Assembly (NCBI GenBank): GCA_020050695.1
Contig: JAGVKI010000249.1
Location: forward strand, 1 to 11,769
DNA length: 11,769 nt
DNA from: Alphaproteobacteria bacterium
Lineage (GTDB): Bacteria > Pseudomonadota > Alphaproteobacteria > Rickettsiales > SXRF01
Direction: 5' to 3'
Part shown: one piece after another, positions 7,465-11,769 of the stretch
Layout: every line of letters begins with the position of its first letter
Numbering within the stretch: the first letter of the stretch is position 1
Made by a program: the position numbers and the translations under genes
The notes under the pieces: generated by a model
Seen by the model: only the letters and a program-made list of their open reading frames with translations
What the model was told of the DNA's origin: nothing
Database searches by the model: none

Positions 7465-8913
7465 ATGTCATTTTCTAAATACTTAGCCAAAAAGCCCGTA
7501 CAGCTTATTCAGCAGGAATCCGAGACGTCTGAACTCAAGCGCACACTGTCTGCTGCAAACCTGGTGAGCCTTGGCATCGGTTGCATTATCGGTGCAGGTA
7601 TTTTCGTTATGACAGGCCAGGCTGCTGCGCAATATGCAGGCCCTGCCATTATCATTTCTTTCGTCCTTGCTGGCCTGTGCTGCGCGTTTGCCGGTCTGTG
7701 CTATGCGGAACTTGCTTCCATGCTGCCGGTATCGGGCAGTGCCTATTCCTATTCCTATGCTTCCCTGGGCGAAATTGTTGCCTGGGTGATGGGCTGGCTG
7801 CTGTTGCTTGAATATGGCGTTGCGGCATCGACAGTGGCCGTTGGCTGGTCGGGTTATGTGGTAAGTTTCCTGGGTAATTTTGGTATCGCTATTCCTGAAA
7901 TGCTGACCACGCCTACGCTGCAGATGGACCATGACACCCATACACTGATCAATACCGGCGGTATTAACCTGCCTGCCTTGTTTGGTATCTTGTCCATGAC
8001 CGCATTGCTGGTGGTTGGCGTAAAAGAATCCGCTACCGTGAACAATGTTATCGTATGTGTAAAGCTGGCAGTGGTCGTGCTGTTTGTGGTGATTGGCGCA
8101 TTTTATGTGAACCCGGACAACTGGGTGCCGTTCATTCCTGAAAACACTGGCGACACTGGCCGTTATGGCTGGAGCGGTATTCTGCGTGGCGCGGGCATTG
8201 TGTTCTTTGCCTATGTGGGTTTTGAAGCCGTATCAACCGCAGCGCAGGAAGCTAAAAATCCTAAGCGCGACGTGCCGATTGGTATTCTCGGTTCGCTCTT
8301 TGTATGCACACTGCTTTACATGGCAGTTGCACTGGTGCTGACCGGTATCGTGCGTTACGACACGCTCAACGTGGCCGACCCGATTGCCAAGGCGGTTGAT
8401 GCGATCCAGATTCCATGGCTGTCATTCCTGGTGAAGATTGGCGCCATTGCTGGTCTTACCTCGGTGATGATGGTGCTGCTTTACGGCCAGACCCGTATTT
8501 TCTACACCATGTCACGCGATGGCCTGATGCCGCCGATCTTCAGCAGGGTGCACCCAAAATTCCAGACCCCGTGGATCAACACATTGCTGGTGGGTTCGAT
8601 CATCGGCGTTGTGGCGGCCACCACCCCGATTGATATTCTCGGCGACCTGGTATCGCTTGGTACGCTGACGGCGTTTGCACTGATCTGTTTTACCGTGCTC
8701 TACCTGCGCAAGGCAGAACCAAACCTGCCGCGTCCGTTCAAGGTGCCTTTCTCCCCGTACTTCCCGGTACTGGGTATCCTGTTCTGCGGCTACCTGATTT
8801 TCGGCTTGCTCAGCAACCCGATCACGGTGCAGTTTTATGTTTATTATCTGGTGGTTGGCCTGGTGATTTACTTCGCCTACAGCCATAAACACAGCAAGCT
8901 GCAGAAGATGTAA
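7465..8913 (+). CDS. APC-superfamily amino acid permease (cationic amino acid transporter-like, YfnA/CAT type)
   Basis: This is an inner-membrane secondary transporter for amino acids, probably proton-coupled. It has 482 aa and about 12 hydrophobic segments, with a short polar N-terminus (residues 1-30, ELKRTLSAANLVSLGIG) and a very short C-terminal tail. Family marks are GCIIGAGIFVMTG in helix 1 (the unwound substrate-binding G-x-G-x-GIF segment), the helix 2-3 stretch CYAELASMLPVSGSAYSYSYASLGE, FFAYVGFEAVSTAAQEAKNPKRDVPIGI around helix 6 and its loop, and GQTRIFYTMSRDGLMPPIFSRVHPKFQTPW. These match the bacterial CAT (GkApcT-like) branch better than the AroP or LysP branches. The start at 7465 (ATG) is preferred over TTG at 7453, which would remove the ribosome site. 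Exact substrate is unknown; cationic or small neutral amino acids are plausible. It lies 44 nt after the antiporter and is followed by a strong terminator. Confidence 0.92.
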   Translation: MSFSKYLAKKPVQLIQQESETSELKRTLSAANLVSLGIGCIIGAGIFVMTGQAAAQYAGPAIIISFVLAGLCCAFAGLCYAELASMLPVSGSAYSYSYASLGEIVAWVMGWLLLLEYGVAASTVAVGWSGYVVSFLGNFGIAIPEMLTTPTLQMDHDTHTLINTGGINLPALFGILSMTALLVVGVKESATVNNVIVCVKLAVVVLFVVIGAFYVNPDNWVPFIPENTGDTGRYGWSGILRGAGIVFFAYVGFEAVSTAAQEAKNPKRDVPIGILGSLFVCTLLYMAVALVLTGIVRYDTLNVADPIAKAVDAIQIPWLSFLVKIGAIAGLTSVMMVLLYGQTRIFYTMSRDGLMPPIFSRVHPKFQTPWINTLLVGSIIGVVAATTPIDILGDLVSLGTLTAFALICFTVLYLRKAEPNLPRPFKVPFSPYFPVLGILFCGYLIFGLLSNPITVQFYVYYLVVGLVIYFAYSHKHSKLQKM

Positions 8914-8940
8914 ATCCGCAGCGGCTATACAAACTTAGTT

Positions 8941-8977
8941 AAAAGGCAGGGGAAATGGTGATTTCTCCTGCCTTTTT
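8941..8977 (+). terminator. strong rho-independent terminator after the permease gene
   Basis: A 16-bp stem (8941-8956 with 8961-8976, including one G-U pair) closes a 4-nt GGTG loop, and the right arm runs into five Ts (8973-8977). It lies 27 nt past the permease stop and should end the antiporter-permease unit. The left arm begins with AAAA, so it could act weakly in the other direction as well. Confidence 0.9.
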
Positions 8978-9181
8978 CAATTAATTCAATCCCTTATGGC
9001 TTTGGCTATGCAGGGGTAAATGATATGAATTTATATATTTCAATATATTACTTAGCATAAGCAGGCAGGTTGCAGGCCCCTTTTTAGTCATAATAATGTA
9101 ATATGATTACGGTGTAATTCGGTCCGATAAACTGTTAATTTATACGTATATTAATCATTATCCTAAACGGTATACGCGTAC
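8978..9181. other. AT-rich intergenic stretch before the unknown membrane protein gene
   Basis: This is the gene-free rest of the largest gap in the window. It is much richer in A+T than its neighbours. It holds a run of TATA-like sequence (about 9025-9055), a GCAGG-rich patch running into CCCCTTTTT (9061-9085), and a small inverted repeat ATTAC-GGT-GTAAT at 9106-9118. Two palindromic elements next to the downstream start are listed separately. TAATAT (9099-9104) and TATATT (9147-9152) could be -10 boxes, but neither has a convincing -35 partner. I see no tRNA-like fold and no ORF longer than a few codons. Confidence 0.5.
9141..9180. promoter_or_regulatory. pair of related palindromes 30 bp apart, possible operators
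   Basis: TATACGTATA (9141-9150) is a perfect 10-bp palindrome. TATACGCGTA (9171-9180) shares seven of its ten bases and contains the perfect 8-bp palindrome TACGCGTA (9173-9180). The two start exactly 30 bp apart, about three helical turns, so dimeric proteins bound at both would face the same side. The second touches the GTG start at 9182. The first is flanked by TTAA on both sides (9135-9138 and 9151-9154). Function is inferred from geometry only. Confidence 0.35.
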
Positions 9182-10645
9182 GTGAGTATCTACACTTATT
9201 CACAGTCAAACGTCATTGATGAGGTTACGTTTAAACGAACCGCTAATGATTCCATACGCGCCTATTTACACCTGTCTGATAAAGCTGATCCCGCAAAGGC
9301 ACAGGAAATACTCGGTGCGCTGCGCACCCATAATTGTGCCTGCACGCCATTTATGCATGATGATAAATCGCTGCTGGAAGTGCGCGGTTTTAGCAAGGAA
9401 GAAGAACTGCTCGACCGTGTACGGCAATGGACCAGCGGGCCTGCCGAAAAAACACTCGAAGCGGAAGATAAGATTTCCACCTGGGAACGCTTTAAGAAGC
9501 GCACCTTGCAGCTTAGTGGCCTGTCCTACATGGTGGGTGATTACGGCTTTGTGCGCTACGGCCTTAAAGAGGCCGATAACCTTGTGGTGGCGGCGGCAAT
9601 TTCGTATTTCCTGGGTACGCTTTCGCTGGTTTTTTATGGCCGCAACGACCAGTCCGACCTGCAGATAAAAGACCTTTCCAACGATGTTGCTGGCTTTGCC
9701 AAGAAGAACAATATTGCGATTCCAGAAAACAGCGCGCTGCATGATATTACGCAGGATCGTCCGCAGAGCACGCTGCAAGCAGCCAATGAATTCTGTAAAC
9801 GTTACCCTTCCGAAATTTTCAACACAGTAACGGCGATTGCTGGTGTGTTTGTGGCGGCATCGGCGTATAAAAACAAGGTGATGCGCCCTACGGCAGGTTT
9901 GGATGCCAAGGCAATCCACGAAATGAAAATCGAAGGCTGGATGGACTTTGGCCTTGGGAGCATCACAGCGCTTTCAGGCACGTTCGCAACCTTGGTAAAA
10001 GAAAAGAAACCCGATCCCGATAGCCCGCCTAAGGGTATGCTCGATTCCGTATGGCAGAAAATTCAGGCGCACCCGCTGGCGATTGCAGGCGGCGGCTATT
10101 CCATTGCTACGATGTGCCACGCTGCCAGCACCTGGAAGGCGTATAAAGAGGCCAAACGCGTGAACGACGTTGCGCGCCTTGAGTCGGTGCCGAACCGCGC
10201 GATTTTCGTGGGCGCGGCACTGCTTTCCGAGGCATTGCTTGCCATCTCTTCCAAAGGCCATGGTGAAGGCGTGGTAAGCGATCACAGCGTCGATAACAGC
10301 ACTATTGCCATTGTTTCCGATATGATCGTCAAGCAGCCGCTTGCCAAGCAGGAACAGCTTATACAGGCCATGGGCGATTTCCTGGGTGAATCCAAGCAGC
10401 TGGCGATGAAGAATGACGAAGTGGTTGCGCAGGTCAGGACCCAGGTGGAAAAAATGCGCAAAAATCCATGGGCAGTGCATCTGCAGGCGCAGGTGGATTC
10501 CCAGCCTAATGATGAGCATGTAAAAGATGCTGCTCCTGCAAAACAATTCGCGGCTGAACGTGCAGCAACGACGGATAAAGACTGGCAGACCAAAGTAGGC
10601 ACAGCAGCCGATAAGCATGCCGCGCCAGCGCATTTATCTTTTTAG
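9182..10645 (+). CDS. unrecognised polytopic membrane protein, apparently three two-helix repeats
   Basis: I do not recognise this 487-aa protein. Residues 1-100 look soluble and mixed alpha/beta, with a CAC motif at 52-54. The middle has six hydrophobic segments at about 111-127, 132-152, 212-229, 252-272, 297-317 and 339-357. They pair into three similar units: a helix followed by a basic Tyr/Lys-rich turn (VRYGLKEAD; SAYKNK; KAYKEAKRV), then a second Ala/Gly/Leu/Ser-rich helix ending in a charged patch (FYGRND; LVKEKK; SSKGH). Residues 360-487 are hydrophilic and probably helical, then Ala/Lys-rich and possibly disordered. The start is GTG at 9182: an in-frame TAA at 9164-9166 excludes anything longer, and the next Met is residue 58. 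No Shine-Dalgarno site precedes it. The strong terminator upstream isolates it from the permease, so it should have its own promoter in the AT-rich gap. Coding reality is supported by length and coherent hydrophobicity; function is unknown. Confidence 0.75.
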   Translation: MSIYTYSQSNVIDEVTFKRTANDSIRAYLHLSDKADPAKAQEILGALRTHNCACTPFMHDDKSLLEVRGFSKEEELLDRVRQWTSGPAEKTLEAEDKISTWERFKKRTLQLSGLSYMVGDYGFVRYGLKEADNLVVAAAISYFLGTLSLVFYGRNDQSDLQIKDLSNDVAGFAKKNNIAIPENSALHDITQDRPQSTLQAANEFCKRYPSEIFNTVTAIAGVFVAASAYKNKVMRPTAGLDAKAIHEMKIEGWMDFGLGSITALSGTFATLVKEKKPDPDSPPKGMLDSVWQKIQAHPLAIAGGGYSIATMCHAASTWKAYKEAKRVNDVARLESVPNRAIFVGAALLSEALLAISSKGHGEGVVSDHSVDNSTIAIVSDMIVKQPLAKQEQLIQAMGDFLGESKQLAMKNDEVVAQVRTQVEKMRKNPWAVHLQAQVDSQPNDEHVKDAAPAKQFAAERAATTDKDWQTKVGTAADKHAAPAHLSF

Positions 10646-10671
10646 ATTTTCTGGCTAAATTTTCTGGCTAA
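10646..10671 (+). repeat. two tandem copies of a 13-bp unit just after the membrane protein gene
   Basis: ATTTTCTGGCTAA occurs at 10646-10658 and again, identical, at 10659-10671, starting with the first base after the TAG stop and followed by a partial third copy (ATT). It is probably a simple slippage duplication. Each copy contains a TAA. Confidence 0.6.
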
Positions 10672-10695
10672 ATTCCAATTCCTCTGGTTTACCAC

Positions 10696-10731
10696 TTGAC
10701 GCAAGGCGCATTTTCGCCATTTGATCTGCGT
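10696..10731 (+). promoter_or_regulatory. possible promoter and stem region upstream of the thioesterase gene
   Basis: TTGACG (10696-10701) is close to a consensus -35 box, but the hexamer 17 nt on (ATTTGA, 10719-10724) is a poor -10, and TATCAT (10731-10736) is too far. Over the same DNA, ACGCA (10699-10703) can pair with TGCGT (10727-10731), and GGCG (10705-10708) with CGCC (10715-10718), giving an imperfect hairpin with no T-run after it. It could be a promoter with an operator or a weak structure in read-through RNA from the upstream gene. Confidence 0.25.
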
Positions 10732-10757
10732 ATCATTTTATCATCATAAGGAATGTT

Positions 10758-11129
10758 ATGGATCACCCCGCCATTAAAGTTATAGCCATGCCAAGCGACA
10801 CCAATCCCGACGGTAATATGTTCGGCGGCTGGATTGTCAGCATGATGGATTTGGCAGGGGCAGTAGAGGCGCGTAAAGTCGTGCACAACAACCTGGTGAC
10901 GGTGGCCATTGATAACATCGTGTTCCACAACCCCGTATTCGTGGGAGACTGCGTGGAATGCTACACCAAAATGGAAAGAATAGGCCGCACCAGCGTTACC
11001 GTGAAGGTCGATGTGTTTGTGCAGCGTAAAGACCGCAGTAAAGGCGATCTGAAAGAAAAAGTAACCGAAGGCAGCTTCGTGTTTGTTGCTATTGGCGCTG
11101 ACAGGAGACCCGTTCCGATCGTGCCTTAA
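10758..11129 (+). CDS. yciA: acyl-CoA thioesterase, YciA-like hotdog protein
   Basis: This cytoplasmic enzyme hydrolyses acyl-CoA to free CoA and acid, with broad chain-length range in characterised YciA proteins. The protein has 123 aa, one hotdog domain and little else, slightly shorter than the ~130 aa of E. coli YciA. Landmarks are IAMPSDTNPDGNMFGGWIVSMMD with the conserved Asp31 at the helix start (the proposed catalytic acid), LVTVAIDNIVFHNPVFVGDCVECYTKM, and the C-terminal EGSFVFVAI strand with Pro-rich end. Hotdog enzymes of this type act as dimers or hexamers. The ATG at 10758 has a good ribosome site, AAGGA at 10748-10752, 5 nt upstream. The gene stands 112 nt after the membrane protein gene and converges on ahpD. 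Similarity to YciA is clear along the whole length; the natural acyl substrate cannot be deduced. Confidence 0.92.
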   Translation: MDHPAIKVIAMPSDTNPDGNMFGGWIVSMMDLAGAVEARKVVHNNLVTVAIDNIVFHNPVFVGDCVECYTKMERIGRTSVTVKVDVFVQRKDRSKGDLKEKVTEGSFVFVAIGADRRPVPIVP

Positions 11130-11163
11130 AAGAAATCCCCCACGCCATTGCGGGCGCAGGGGA
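11126..11163 (-). terminator. rho-independent terminator of ahpD
   Basis: Read on the minus strand, a stem of 5 bp (TCCCC/GGGGA), a 2x2 internal loop and 4 more pairs (CGCC/GGCG) around a 6-nt loop (11136-11163) is followed by TTTCTTTTAA. It lies 17 nt past the ahpD stop, and the T-rich tract runs into the thioesterase stop codon. On the plus strand no T-run follows, so it is unlikely to end the thioesterase transcript efficiently. Confidence 0.65.
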
Positions 11164-11180
11164 AGGGCAGGGAGCCAAAA

Positions 11181-11747
11181 CTAAATACTAATGGCCTGTG
11201 CGGTGGCGTTCACTACGGCAGCAATACGTATCGCTGACTGGATGCCAAGCTTGCTGACACCCGCCTTGGACACTTCATGCACATGCGCTTCCATGCACAT
11301 ACCGCAGCCATTCATGGCGGATACGGCAAGGCTGTACAGTTCGAAGTCTGCCTTAGCAATACCCGGGTTGCCAATTACGTTCATGCGTAGCTTAGCGGGT
11401 AGTTTGCTCAATTCCTCGTCATGCACCAGATGGACAAAGCGGTAATATACATTGTTCATGGCCATGACGCTGGCAGCTGCCTTTGCAGCCGTTCGCGCCG
11501 CGCTGTCCAGGCTATCGGCCGTTTCACCTTCGATGGCAGCGATAACCTGCGGGTGGCGGGTTGCATAGGCCGAGGCCAGGGCGATGCCGTGGATTTGCCC
11601 AAGTGTTAAATCAGGCGCGCCATCGGTGGTAAGCACATTGCCCAGGTTAAGCTTAATGTCGCGGGCAAAATCAGGGATCAGCTCGCGCAGGCTTTCAAGG
11701 TTTGCAGTGGTTATATCTGTTTCACTGCGTATGGTTGCGTAACTCAT
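11181..11747 (-). CDS. ahpD: alkyl hydroperoxide reductase AhpD (carboxymuconolactone decarboxylase fold)
   Basis: AhpD is a cytoplasmic antioxidant protein; in Mycobacterium tuberculosis it has weak peroxidase activity and passes electrons from dihydrolipoamide systems to the peroxiredoxin AhpC. The protein has 188 aa against 177 in M. tuberculosis, and the match runs the full length (PDFARDIKLNLGNVL; ALASAYATRHPQVI; MNNVYYRF; LRMNVIGNPGIAKADFELYSLAVSAMNGCGMC). The catalytic pair is Cys148 and Cys151 (C-G-M-C), with Glu136 and His155 at the positions of Glu118 and His137 of the mycobacterial enzyme. One difference is that the histidine inside the mycobacterial CSHC motif (His132) is Met150 here. 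The start at 11747 has a strong ribosome site, AAAGGAG at 11754-11760 on the minus strand, 6 nt upstream. The partner ahpC commonly lies just upstream, which would be off the right edge; I cannot see it. Confidence 0.95.
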   Translation of the reverse strand: MSYATIRSETDITTANLESLRELIPDFARDIKLNLGNVLTTDGAPDLTLGQIHGIALASAYATRHPQVIAAIEGETADSLDSAARTAAKAAASVMAMNNVYYRFVHLVHDEELSKLPAKLRMNVIGNPGIAKADFELYSLAVSAMNGCGMCMEAHVHEVSKAGVSKLGIQSAIRIAAVVNATAQAISI

Positions 11748-11769
11748 ATTCTACTCCTTTGTTTTTAAG

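Noticed and set aside
9061..9085. Possible second terminator (GGC...GCC then CCCCTTTTT)
   Set aside because: The stem is only three pairs with a 9-nt loop. The strong terminator at 8941-8977 already ends the upstream unit.
9266..9919. Minus-strand ORFs of ~217 and ~219 codons (9266-9919 and 9974-10633) opposite the unknown membrane protein
   Set aside because: Long antisense frames are common in this codon usage. Their translations are rich in Arg, His and Cys without any coherent hydrophobic or domain pattern, while the plus frame gives a single uninterrupted 487-aa membrane protein. Kept as rejected with some caution because the plus-strand protein is itself unrecognised.
11136..11163. The same hairpin as a terminator for the thioesterase gene on the plus strand
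   Set aside because: It is followed by AGGGCAGGG and not by Ts on the plus strand; the T-rich tract exists only on the minus-strand side.

Overview
The window looks like ordinary chromosomal DNA of a Gram-negative bacterium, most likely an alphaproteobacterium. Support: a lipoprotein with a lipobox, a Sec-exported periplasmic protein, a long (~590 aa) three-domain aminopeptidase P, an AhpD whose sequence looks proteobacterial, and a base composition that looks moderately GC-rich by eye. The taxonomic call is an inference from recalled protein resemblance, not a computed placement. I see no insertion sequence, prophage gene, CRISPR array, tRNA or rRNA, and no clear sign of recent transfer.

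Layout, left to right. The 3' part of ligA (NAD-dependent DNA ligase, cut by the left window edge) is followed at once by prmA (ribosomal protein L11 methyltransferase). On the minus strand, ending 1 nt from the prmA stop, is an orphan BMP/PnrA-like periplasmic binding protein. It diverges from a three-domain Xaa-Pro aminopeptidase (M24B) with all five metal ligands. That gene converges, with a 4-nt gap, on a minus-strand lipoprotein carrying two histidine-rich half-domains. The lipoprotein diverges from a CPA1-type Na+/H+ antiporter, which is followed in the same direction by an APC-family (CAT-like) amino acid permease and a strong rho-independent terminator. After an AT-rich 268-nt gap comes an unrecognised polytopic membrane protein of 487 aa, then a YciA-like hotdog acyl-CoA thioesterase. 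On the minus strand at the right edge is ahpD (alkyl hydroperoxidase D), whose terminator lies between it and the thioesterase gene.

The genes do not form one pathway. They group as DNA repair and translation housekeeping (ligA, prmA), nutrient uptake and peptide turnover (binding protein, aminopeptidase, amino acid permease), envelope and ion homeostasis (lipoprotein, antiporter, unknown membrane protein), and lipid or oxidative housekeeping (thioesterase, ahpD).

I did not find a convincing new multi-gene system. The best leads are the unrecognised membrane protein, which appears built from three two-helix repeats and sits behind a pair of palindromes 30 bp apart. Next are a seven-codon upstream ORF that takes the only good ribosome-binding site before the antiporter, a hairpin that would hide the ribosome-binding site of the amino acid permease, and the duplicated histidine lipoprotein.
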